A stretch of DNA of 64,000 bases, taken from assembly GCA_028386065.3 (NCBI GenBank), contig JAKUCV010001538.1:1-64000 (forward strand), in the 5' to 3' direction. Positions within the stretch are counted from its first letter, which is position 1, and each line of letters begins with the position of its first letter. Below, piece by piece: positions 33,546-43,945 of this stretch. A program made the position numbers and the translations under genes. The notes under the pieces are model-generated. The model ran no database searches, was not told the DNA's origin, and saw only the letters and a list, made by a program, of their open reading frames with translations. The stretch comes from Turnera subulata. Taxonomy: Eukaryota; Streptophyta; Magnoliopsida; Malpighiales; Passifloraceae.

Positions 33546-34229
33546 CTATCTTTTGGGTTCAACATTAACCCTGAAACTCTGAGCCTCACCATTAATGTTG
33601 ACCCTAACACCGTCGTTCCAGGAAAACCACATACCACCCCTGTTGTTTTCTCCAGGTATCTCAAACCGATTCGTTGGAGGAAAACGAAGTGGAATCACAC
33701 CATGATTTTCTCCTGCTTGCCACAAAGTCTCAGTAATCAGTACCATGTTAGGCTTGTACTGATTCTTCAGATCCCTTAAGGTACGGACAAAGTCTTGAGA
33801 CCTTCTTGCTATACCCCTGCAATTCCACAGTAAAAGTCGTACCTTAGGCCATGTAAGTGGTAACCCAATCACCCTTGGGACGCTCCGAGCCATCATATAA
33901 ACCTGATAATAACTGCTTTGATTTAAAATTTGACATGAAGGCTCTAGCTGAAATTCCTACAGTCTATTAGATATGAAAAACATAATTGAGTTAGCCGAGC
34001 CATAAAAGGAAGCTCGTAAATTGCCTTGGTCCTCTAGGAAGAAAGTTTCTTCCATAGGAGTTACAAAGAACCTAGATGAGTAAAGCTCATCAATAAACAC
34101 TAAACGAGGTATCCTCGCCAATTCATTTGGTAATTCCTCCTGTTGTTCATTCACCATGCTATAGGCTAACCTATTTCTCCTTCCTAGAGAGGCACCCTCA
34201 ACAAAGAAAACAATAGCTGGGGAAGGCAT
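33546..34229 (-). pseudogene. Antisense ORF in C2: unknown module plus LINE endonuclease start
   Basis: Counterpart of 14,490-15,230. An open frame at 33,957-34,229 carries the unknown module (EGASLGRRNRLAYSM, FVTPMEETFFLEDQG). A second open frame at 33,546-33,896 begins ARSVPRV, then LLLWNCRGIARRSQDF, KPNMVLITETLW and GGMWFSWNDGV, typical of a LINE ORF2 endonuclease N-terminus. The two frames are separated by a short gap, so the C1 copy shows them continuous. No RT follows. It reads against the copia direction. Confidence 0.65.
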
Positions 34230-34553
34230 TTTTTTTTCTTGTCTTGTTGAGTTTTTCTGTATCGTTATCTTGTTAAGATTTCTGTATCTTACTGCCTCTA
34301 TCGCCCCTCCTTCTTATAGCCTAAGCTTAGACAGCCAGGTGTCAGCTTTCATATATGGACCCCTTTTTCTGTCTCCGAAAAGATCTAGAAGATTTTTCGG
34401 TAGTCTCTATTATTTTCAGATAATTCCAAAGCTTTCCAATCCTCGAGGATTTGCTTTTTGGATATGTTTGCCACTACATTAATTATTGCTTAATAATTCT
34501 GATTTTTTCCGACAAGAGTGGCAGAAATAAGTCTAAAATTGACACATGTATAG

Positions 34554-34719
34554 CAGCCTGAAGCTGTCACATATATAGCTAGCCTGAAGCTAGCAGTCGA
34601 GTAATTGAAACTTAACATATCCAACAAGAAGCTGGAATGCACTAGCCTGGAGCTAGCAATTTTAAGTGTTTAAATACACAACTTGCGCAGCCTGAAGCTG
34701 GCACCAACTTGAAGTTGGT
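34554..34719. repeat. Mini-hairpin cluster in copia C2, integrase start
   Basis: CAGC-CTGAA-GCTG (34,554), GCTAGC-CTGAA-GCTAGC (34,578), CTAGC-CTGGA-GCTAG (34,642), CAGC-CTGAA-GCTG (34,688) and ACCAAC-TTGAA-GTTGGT (34,703). More lie in pol: TGAAC-TTGAA-GTTCA (35,591), CCTC-TAGAA-GAGG (35,871), GATCC-CAGAA-GGATC (36,421), AGTTGC-CTGAA-GCAACT (36,438), AAAGC-CTGAA-GCTTT (36,628). Confidence 0.85.
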
Positions 34720-37000
34720 TCATGGATTTATTGTTTGGCATGACCGATTGGGCCATCCCGGGTAAATAATGATGCACAAAATTTATTTGGTCATTCATTG
34801 AAAAGCCAGAAGCCTTTACAATCAATGAATTTCCATGTGTTTGTTTGCTGCGAAATTAATAATACGGCCCTCCTAAGATGAGAATGGCCTAGTATCACCA
34901 GCAAGTTTGAGAATGATTCAGGGACATGAATGCGGGCTGATAAATTCGCTGTGTTAACCATCTAGGTAATTTTTACGATGCATCGACTAGATGGTCTATT
35001 GTGTAACGCAAGTTGGCATTGTGCGCACTAATTTAATAATTATGCCACTTGCAGGTATATGTCCCTACTTATGTTACTAGACTATATGTCTAGATAATGC
35101 TGGTATATTTCTTCAATGGATAATGTATATCATTGGAAATAAACCCAAACTGATCTGGGAGAACATTGACAATTTATTGCAGAACCATTGATGAAATATT
35201 ACTGTTTGAAAAAATGGTATTTTATATGCAGCAACACTTGAGTGCATCATGCCAACGTGATGTTATAAGATCCCCCTATTTAATTGATTAATGGTCACAT
35301 ACTTAGTATCTCCCATCTTCGGACCATCGGTTATTCAGTATATAATGCTCCACCACAGGGTTGTGAAATGGTCTCTTAAAGAAGATTGGGAATCTACGTT
35401 GGGTATGTATCTCCATAAATTACAAAAGTAATTGAAACGTAAGACAGTAAATTGGAGATTTATTTATAGTAAGATTTGCTTATTAATTGATGTTTTACCC
35501 AACATCAGAGGGAGAGAATAAGCAATTGGATCAAGAAATTATTGAAATGATTTATCAATATCTAGTTTTCGATCCTCGAATAAATTAGTATGAACTTGAA
35601 GTTCAAAAGATGATTCATTTGGAAAAGATTAGTAAGTCATTTGTCAGACATATTTATTTGAAAAATGTGACCAAGTACCAGCTGCAAATGCTCCTGTTTA
35701 GATTGATGTTCCTGAAAAAACAATATAAGTATGCAAATGAATCTATAGATTGTACTCAGTTCCAAAAGAAAAGAAATTCTCGATAGAGAATAAAGGAGCA
35801 AAGTGATAAGATGACATCAGTAAGGACCAGCAAGGAGATAAGGCCTCCAGTAGAGGTTTGAATTAAAAGTCCTCTAGAAGAGGTATGTTTTTCTGACACA
35901 ATTTATAAAGTTCCAGAAGTAACTCAGGTACCTGAAATAAATAAATATGGTGAGATCTCAATTACAGTGTCAGGAATAAGATGGAACCGATGTGAAATAA
36001 CCGTCGACGGAATATTTATTTTATATAGCGTTAAATATTATGAGGATCATAAACCTACTTCTTTTGATGAATGTAGGCACAGAATTATTGGCCAAAATAT
36101 AGAGAGATATAATTAAGGCTGTGTTAGACTCTCTTATGAAGCGAAGAATTTTCCGGACCTGTAGTCCATACACCAGATGGTGTAAAATTGATCGGTCATA
36201 AAAAGGGTATTTGTGCAAAAAGATAATTGAGATATAAAAGCACAGTTTTGTAACACAAGGTTTACCCAAACGACCTGGTATTAATTGTGAGGAGATATAC
36301 TCCCCTGTGGTGGATACAATTATTTTGATAAGTCTGGCATTATATGAAAAGAATTGGAAATGCATCTAATGATTGTTTTTACAGCCTACTATGATCCATA
36401 AGTCATGATATATACATGAAGATCCCAGAAGGATCCAAGTTGCCTGAAGCAACTAATTCCCGAGAAATTACAAAATAGAACTGAATTGATCTTTACATAA
36501 TTTAAATCATTTTGAGTATAGATAAACTTATTTATGATTGGAACTCCCGAAGAAGCTTCCAAATACCGTGCTATTAGATTGGTCTTGGAGTACCTTGTTG
36601 AAGTGCAATATGTATTGCTAAGAAAATAAAGCCTGAAGCTTTTGACTTAAGCCTATTGGCAATATATGAATTTGCTCTTATCTTCGGGGTATAAAAGATG
36701 TGGTGTCATGATAATCCTGTAAGCTCGAAGAAAGAAGAGTTGGTTTTTGCAGATGCTGATCCCCCACTTGATCCACAAAAGGCACAGCCGGACATCTGCC
36801 ATAACTTTACACATGAAATTGTTGCATCATTGTGACTACTAAAAGCAAGATAGCAAGAAAGATGCTCCAACAACAAGATATGAAGATAATGCTGCCTACA
36901 TTGCCCAATTGAAGGACGGATATGTCCAAATTAATCAGACAAAAACACACGTCTCCCGAAGCTGACAAGGATGATTGGCATGCTACGACATCAAGAAATC
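34720..37000 (+). pseudogene. Degenerate copia pol (element C2)
   Basis: Pieces in several frames: integrase zinc-finger text VWHDRLGHPG (about 34,735), RT text RPGINCEEIYSPVVDTI (about 36,270-36,320), PEGSKLPEA (about 36,425) and RNase H-end text YEDNAAYIAQLKDGYV (about 36,875). Stops and frameshifts are dense and the RT catalytic YVDD is not seen. Non-functional. Confidence 0.8.
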
Positions 37001-37157
37001 AATGGAGGTAAAAATGAGGGGGAGTAGAATACGCACTGCACTCTTTTTTCCTTCACCAAGTTTTTATCCCACTGGGTTTTTCTTGGTAAGGTTTTTAATG
37101 AGGCAGTTATTTCAAAAGGCGTATTCTACCCAAAGTACAACAACATTCAAGGGGGAG

Positions 37158-37357
37158 TGTTATAAAAAACGTGATGTGATGAATAGTTATTGTATACCTA
37201 CCTTAACAGTGTATCATGTACATTATATATATCCAATATTTACTGGACAGAAGAATCGATGAAAAGAACGGTTCCTCCATTTTTTCTCAGCTCATCCTCC
37301 CTCAATCCATCTTCCCTTACCTACATTTCTTCCTCAAATCTTCATTTATTTATAACA
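37158..37357 (+). repeat. 3' LTR of copia C2
   Basis: 200 bp, TGTTATAAAAAACG...TTATTTATAACA, with the purine tract just before it. Better preserved than the 5' LTR. Confidence 0.9.
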
Positions 37358-37377
37358 CCCTTCATTCTCTTTCTTTT

Positions 37378-38564
37378 TTTTTTTGAGAATTAATCACATT
37401 TCCATTGCAAATCAAGGTTAGGACAAGCCTAACAATAGTACAACTCACATATGTGAGGGAAATACAACTCATGAAAGGTGAGGACCTGAGCAAAGGAAAC
37501 TAAGCAGTAAAAGAAATGTTCCAAAAAGAACACAATTGAAGTAAATCAGGAGAAATGTGTCGCATTTTGAGGTTATTAAGGCCTCTAAAACGCAACTTAA
37601 CATCTGAACAAATATTGGCAACAATACTATCTTGCGACCGAGAGCATTTGGTGAAGTGCCTTTGGTTGCGCTCACGCCAAAGGTGGTAGATACTAGCTGC
37701 CCAAGCAACTCGCAGAATCATGGAGTGGATGCTTTTCTTCTGCAAAAATTTCTTTGCCCATAAGAACTCAACATACCAATCAGTTACTGGTTTTGAAACA
37801 GAACATAGTAGCAGTACTTTCGTCCACACATCAGCTGAGAAGGGGCAAGCAAAATTAAGATGATCACGGGTTTCAATAGCATGGGAGCAGAGCAAACAAC
37901 TAGCATCAGAGACAATCCCCCATCTTTGAAGTCTGAAACGAGTAGGTAACCTATCAAGAATTACTAGCCAGGCTATAAAGCTGTGCTTGGGAACATTGCC
38001 TGTAGACCATATAAGTTTATACCAGTCGACACGATTACCTTTTATACGAATGCTCTCCCAAGCACTATTAACAGTAAAACGACCAGAGGATGACAACACC
38101 CATTGCAACTCATCATGTTGCTCGGAGGGAGAGATAAGAGCAGCTTCAGCTTTAAGTTGTTCAATTAAAGGTAATCTGGATGTCGGCCAAGCCCATGCAT
38201 TGTTGATGATTAAAGAACTTACAGTGGCTTGAAGTGGAATTTTTGAACCCGCAAGAATCGAGGGGGAGAGAAGTGAAGATAATGGCCCTCGTGGTAACCA
38301 AGAGTCCCACCAAAAGAAAGTATGAAATCCGTTGCCAATAGAACAGGAGAAAGCATTGGAAAACTTGCAGCGAAGTTTTAAGATTTTACGAAAACTCCAG
38401 GTACAATCCACAGGAATGTCAAGACTCCATATGCTCCGATTTCTAATATAATTTGCATGAATCCATGCTACCCAAAGAGAGCCAGCCTTCAACAAAAGAT
38501 GCCACAGATTCCGAGCAACACAGGCAATATTCCAATCTTTGAGGCGCTTAATCCCCAATCCACC
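37378..38564 (-). mobile_element. 5'-truncated LINE with 11-bp target duplication
   Basis: Minus-strand fragment whose A-tail is the T-run at 37,378-37,384. ctctttctttt flanks it at 37,367-37,377 and 38,565-38,575. It holds only the last ~1.2 kb of a LINE. It lies 4 bp from the C2 target site, so the two insertions share a small landing area. Confidence 0.8.
37500..38564 (-). pseudogene. LINE ORF2 C-terminal fragment (zf-RVT)
   Basis: An open frame of ~355 codons from the truncation point (GGLGIKRLKDWN, post-RT region) through a zf-RVT domain (about 37,860-37,990, with LPTRFRLQRWG and CLLCSHAIETRDHL) to a natural stop at 37,500. It lacks the RNase H seen in the other LINE, so it is a different family. 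The frame is intact, suggesting recent insertion; it has no start or catalytic RT. Confidence 0.85.
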
Positions 38565-39708
38565 CTCTTTCTTTTCTTTTTTTTCTTGTTGTCTCCTTTT
38601 CCCTTTTGGTTTTGATTTGATGAGTAGTGTGACATATACCAAAAGAAATTTGTGCAAATGCTTCTCACAAACTATTTGGTGGAATATATTGTCCCTTTTT
38701 GTTATGATGTTTGACCAGTCATATTTTTCTTTTCTTTCAAAATTTTAACCATTTTCAAGCTTATCTATATTTTTGTTTCAAAATTAACAATGTTTTTAAA
38801 CATAGCATTGTTTATTTTGATGAATGCATGTGAGAACTATACCTTGAAATTAAACTATTACTTTAGAATTTAGAAAAGGCAGCACCAATGCTTAACTTGT
38901 GCAGTGGTGGGGATTCAAAAGACAAGAAAATAATTTAGTTCTTCTATTCTAGCTAGCTAGGATATGTATCATGTACATCTATTGCCAAACTTTTTTGATA
39001 ATCTTTTTCCCTGCATATGGGTTGGTAGGACCATAAGGACATTTTCAGTACCTAGCGCTAGTGCAGACTTTGGAGGATATAAATTGGTCACAGACTGGAT
39101 AGTATTATGTTTCACTTCTATATATTGACATACAGTTAGAAGGAAAAAAAGGTACACGGTGCATGTCTGCCTAACCATGTGATACTGGAATTTGTGGATC
39201 AAATTTTTTTGGTTATTATCCAACAAATCAGCTGTTATTATCTAACAAATCAGCTATTGGATATATAACTAACCAGTACTTTTCTTTTTTCTCTTTAATT
39301 AAAACTTTTAGATTGTCAAGCTATCCAAACAACTATGTTGGTATAGCCAACCAAGGCAATGAAGATATGCTCTTCACATGGTCCTCCTAATTTAATCTTC
39401 AATACCCTGCATGGAGTTTTTCCTCCTCCATATTAATGAACTTTATGAATCTTGTAATTATTTACAATCAGAGAAACAATCATCCCAAATTTCTGTGGCA
39501 TTTCGGAGTATGTTTAATTAGAATGTACCTGGCATGGCTATGAGTATGAGCTAGTATCTCTTAGCTACATTTTATGAGGATTAATAGCTGTCATTAATGA
39601 TAGTTTTTTGAAGGTCCCTATAGCGAGCAATTAACTCTAGCTAGCGCAGATTGATATACTAGTTCTTTGGCTAAATTAGGATACATTATGACATTGCCCT
39701 TCAATAAT

Positions 39709-39750
39709 GTTTCCAATCCAATCTGCCTCTTTGAAAAAAGGTTTCCAATC
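39709..39750 (+). repeat. Micro-insertion 5 with 10-bp direct repeats
   Basis: gtttccaatc at 39,709-39,718 and 39,741-39,750 around a 22-bp insert ending in gaaaaaag. The shortest repeat and shortest A-run of the set, so the least certain. Confidence 0.5.
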
Positions 39751-39824
39751 TTTGATTCTCTTTTTAGCAGACAGTTTCACCTTTTGGTTATTTTGATAAA
39801 AGTGTAAAAACTTGGATACATAGC

Positions 39825-39862
<38 letters not shown>
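39825..39862. repeat. (ATG)12 microsatellite
   Basis: Uninterrupted ATG/GAT trinucleotides over 38 bp. Confidence 0.95.
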
Positions 39863-41958
39863 ATATGCTCTAGATACTCCCCAAATAATCAAGCTATATC
39901 TAATAATTCCATTACTATAAGAATAATTATATAGCTATGATTAATTAGAGTAGGATTAGGATAACCCTTTCCAGAAACAAATATTAAAAGTTTCCTTTAT
40001 TACTTGAAGCAAGTCAGGCTCCATTTCCCTCACGCAATTTCTTGGCGTGCCGGTGCTGGTACAAATTGATACCAGAATCCTATATGTATAGCTAGGCTTT
40101 AGCTAGGTTTCATTGTTCATATGATGCCTAAATTTTCAAGTACTGAAAATTGCTCCTTTTTGTTTTAGCAAAATAGGAATATCTCTTCACTTGATCAGTT
40201 TTTTGCATTCATCACATTACAAAGTCTCACTTTGAACTGCAGGAATATTCATGGGGGTGGTGTTGTTTTGAGGATATGAGGAGAGCTTTTAGTGCATATC
40301 ACATTCCATGTTTTATTCCCTTGACCATTGTGTCCATCACATTAATTGTATAGGTTGGTAGCAAGCGTGGGCTTGTGAAGGATGTGGACGTGGAGAAAAG
40401 GAGAAGTGTTTGCTATGACATACTAACTTTGTTCTCATGCTTTTGTTTGGTTTCCATTCCGGTATCCACACCTCATTCATGAAATCGACTAATCTAGAAT
40501 CGAACATTATCAGACTTATAATATTAATGATGATTGTCCTAACATAACTCTGTCCTCATGGCCACTACTAATCACAATGGCCTTACAACAAGAATCTCTT
40601 TTTGTGTATGGTGTCTCCCATATATATATAATTATATTCACCAATGCTATATAGTCTCCCTTGAACATCTGGTACATGTCTCAAACCCAAAATTGACCGT
40701 TGCCCCCACCGTGGGGCTTAGGGGCTTAGAGAGTAGTAATATGGGAAATGTGAGGGTGACATGTGAAGCCAATTATCCAGCCCTGGGAGACCCATCTCAA
40801 TTATATGACTTTGAATAAAGCTGGCAGTCTATTATGGATTGTGACAGATGGAGCTTGCATTTGCAATTGCAATGCCTGTGAGTTTTATCAGCAGTTGTAG
40901 TAGCATAAGCATAGCTGACAAATTTGGCAAATGTTTTTGGGTCCACTATTGGAGCTGCTTGCTCAAAACACATCCTTATAATGCCATTGCTAGCGACAGT
41001 AGGCTAAGAAATTGTTAAATGAAAAGATTCTCATACCAGGAAATCCAGGATATATTCACTCCAAATTGCAGAAGAGTTGCATGCTTCCTTTCCAATTCTT
41101 CACAACATATATATCATTTGTCTACCCTCTTAAAACTTTTCTGTGAAATTAGTACTATTTAGAAATGTACATAGATTAACTATTTCTGTGCTAAAATTGT
41201 GAAAAGTAAGCAGTTCAACATTGGCGTCAATAAGGTACTTACTTCATTATATCTATAGTACAAAAAATTTGGGTACCATACCATGTAATTTCTTTACAAT
41301 AATTAGAATTCTCCACTGTTTTTTCTTTCCCTGAGAATTGAATTTATAGCAGTTGACAAATGCCACTGCTTGAAGTGTAGTGGTTTGGCATTTTGTCCTT
41401 GCAGTGTGAATGATATTACAGGCTTTTGACAAGTAAAAGAGAATGGAAATTACACTTTCTGTGACTTTGCAGTTGCATCTGCAGAAGGGTAAGACATTAC
41501 TAGTAATTAGTCACACACCATACCACCTTATTTGTGTACATATAGTCAACCCAATTACTACAATCTCAATTCACTCTCTGATGGCTCTTTTGGTGTCTTC
41601 ATTGCAAAAGCTGCAAGTCACCTGATGACGACAATTCATAGTTTTGTTATGCCATACTTTCCATGGTATTTGGACAAGTTGAGGTTTTTGTAATGTCGTC
41701 ACCAAGGTCTAACAACAGTACCAAAACCATAGCAGTGGTCTTTCTATTTCTGGCTCAAAAGTAGACAACAAAGGACCAAGACCACATGGACAAACAGCAA
41801 GTTTCAATGGTTTGTGGGTTATCATCAGTTTCCACACTATTATCATTAAACTTCAAAAAATCTTGGAGTGCGGGGGTGATCCATAGTCCTAGGGAAGATG
41901 GGTCAAATGATGCAAACAAAGTTGTGTTTTTCAATGAGGTTGATAAGTAAGTAATGTA

Positions 41959-42231
41959 GTCCCTCTGTCCCTCAATATAAGTCGTTTAAGGTTTTTGCAC
42001 ACCCATTAAGAAAAGCATTAAATAGACTAAATCTCATTAATTTTTACTATGCACTTTACTAACCTACTCTTTATACTATACCAAGATTAAAATATTCCAG
42101 GAGTACAAATTATTTTTGTTAAGGGTAAATTTGGAAAAATTTAATTTAATGCTCATTGAAACTCTAAAACGACTTATATTGTGAAACAAAAAACAAAACC
42201 TAAAACAACCTATATTGAGGGACAGAGAGAG
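41959..42231. mobile_element. Stowaway-type MITE
   Basis: Ends gtccctctgtccctcaatat and its inverted counterpart atattgagggacagagag form imperfect terminal inverted repeats of 30 bp or more, with TA on each side (41,957-41,958 and 42,232-42,233). The 273-bp length and the tccctctgtccc-type ends are those of Tc1/mariner-related Stowaway elements. Non-coding. Confidence 0.85.
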
Positions 42232-42233
42232 TA

Positions 42234-43945
42234 AGTTGGTTCACCATCAAAAGGTGGAAATAAGACTCTTCCTAGCTTCAAGACTCTTTTTAAGTTATTA
42301 GTAGTACTAGTATATCACAATTTTAGGAGTATCCTTAGGATTAGGACTTTTGTTTTCTTTTTCTACCTTTGAGAATCAGTGATTAGGACTAAATGCTGTT
42401 CTTATTAGTGCAGACAAAGTCTAGGGAAGACAACTTTGTCTGCATTATTGTATTTATTTAAAAGCTACAACTATTGCCATTTGCCATACAATATATAGTT
42501 ACTGCAATCTGAGAATGATTTTTCACCCTCAGTATTGATTGATTTTTCTAGAATTTGCCAGTTTCAGATTTGTTCTTGGGCTGGCCGGCTGGCCCTGGTG
42601 TTAGCTTAATAAGTTTCATATGAGACTTGTGTGTGTGCATTTGGATTTTGGCAAAATGCAAAACCCATCTCGGCCCATTTGTCAGGAATACATCACCAAC
42701 CTTCTTTCCCCCTCCTGTCTTTTCAATTCATTACAAAGCTAGACGTTCTCTACCAAGACAGAAACTGAAGTACCCCACCAAGCCCTTTCAGGGTTTCAAC
42801 GGCTGTAAACTTTAATTATGTTTTGAAACCCAAGAAGTAGTGTAATTATTTAACACTTTTTCTGTGTCATTGGGGCAAGTGAAGTGACACCTTTTTTCTC
42901 TGACACAAACTACAAAACGAAGAACTAGAAGATAAAACAAGCAGGCGTGTGGGTTAATCTCTCTTTAGATCTCTCCCCCCCTTTTTTTAACAGCAACAGC
43001 TACTCTTTATGTCTTTTCTTTCGTTTTCTAAAAATTTTCACTTCTTTTGGGTTACTTACTGTGTGTGTAGTGTGCTATAGTTACTTTTGTTTTAACCTCA
43101 AAAGCATAGAGAGAAAGAATTCAAACACTGCCACCCTCTGCAACACTACAGATTCCCGGTTTCTGCTCCACTTCCCCAAAAATAACCCACAAGTGTGTTT
43201 CCAACCTCATTCTCTCTCTCTCTCTCTCTGTGTGTGTTTCAAAGACACATACTCACAAACACTAATCAACAACACAGATAAATGACAAAACCAAACCAAA
43301 CTTTAACTAGTACTACTACATAAAAATGTCTGTATTTTGAGCCCTTCCACATTCTACATTTTCTTCAAAACACCAACGTTGGAGAAACCAAACTCTTGAG
43401 CTCGAGGCCTGCTGCATCACAAACTAGAAAGGTTTGGTTTTTAGATTCGGAGACAGCGACCCAATTGGCTGAGACTCTGTTGAACTCCAACCCAATTCAG
43501 GTTTCAACTTGTTTTCTGTGTTTAGTGCTTTATTTTTTTTTTTATGTTTTGAAGCTCAAGTTTCAATCTTGATTTGGGTTTTTGGCAGAGTAGGGAAGTG
43601 GTTTACTCTGTTTGAATCTCTTCACTCTCTTTTTGAACAGTGGTAGTAGTGGAGTAGTAGCAGTAGTGTTAAGGGTTTAACATTTGTTTAATGGGTGCTT
43701 TGATTGCAGAATATCCCAAAGTTCAATTCTTTAAGCTTGGATGTTTCTAGTCACTAACAGGGTTTAGAGCATTTGACCGGGAATCCCGGTTCTTCTTGGT
43801 CATTGGCATTCACTGCTTGAAGAACCCATTTTTTTTTAATCACTTCACTGTATATTTTGTTTTTCTTGAGTTTACTGCTTGTGAAAACTTAAACCTAGTG
43901 TACTTATTAGATCCATATTAGGTAAAGAGCCGCTCTGTTCAAGGA
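42234..43945 (+). promoter_or_regulatory. Promoter and leader region of the DUF641 gene
   Basis: No other gene lies here. A (CT)n run (43,211-43,229), typical of plant 5' leaders, is ~720 bp upstream of the ATG. ttcag|gttt at ~43,500 and gattgcag|aatatc at ~43,709 could bound a 5'-UTR intron; this is a guess from splice motifs. Confidence 0.4.

Larger units (their letters stand above)
31101..37357 (+). mobile_element. Old copia element C2 with both LTRs and 5-bp duplication
   Basis: Left LTR 31,101-31,262, right LTR 37,158-37,357, and exact 5-bp flanks CCCTT (31,096-31,100 and 37,358-37,362). After the left LTR comes a PBS-like TTATCAGCACGA; before the right LTR is the purine tract caagggggag. 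Order inside: GC-rich patch, gggc/ggccca repeats, mini-hairpins, an antisense ORF, then degenerate integrase, RT and RNase H. LTR length (200 bp) and the PBS fit the Ale/Retrofit branch of copia, which is inference. No recognisable gag. It lies opposite to C1. Confidence 0.88.
38576..41956. other. Long intergenic region
   Basis: About 3.4 kb of AT-rich, single-copy DNA. Seen in it: an 11-13-codon ATG/GAT microsatellite, one micro-insertion (39,709-39,750) and a 21-bp tandem duplication (ttattatccaacaaatcagct near 39,215-39,255). Short frames such as the one at 40,558 have no recognisable features. Confidence 0.5.

Noticed and set aside
39215..39255. Another micro-insertion
   Set aside because: It is a plain 21-bp tandem duplication with no A/T-run insert between the copies.
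40558..40818. An 86-codon frame
   Set aside because: No recognisable features, isolated in intergenic DNA.
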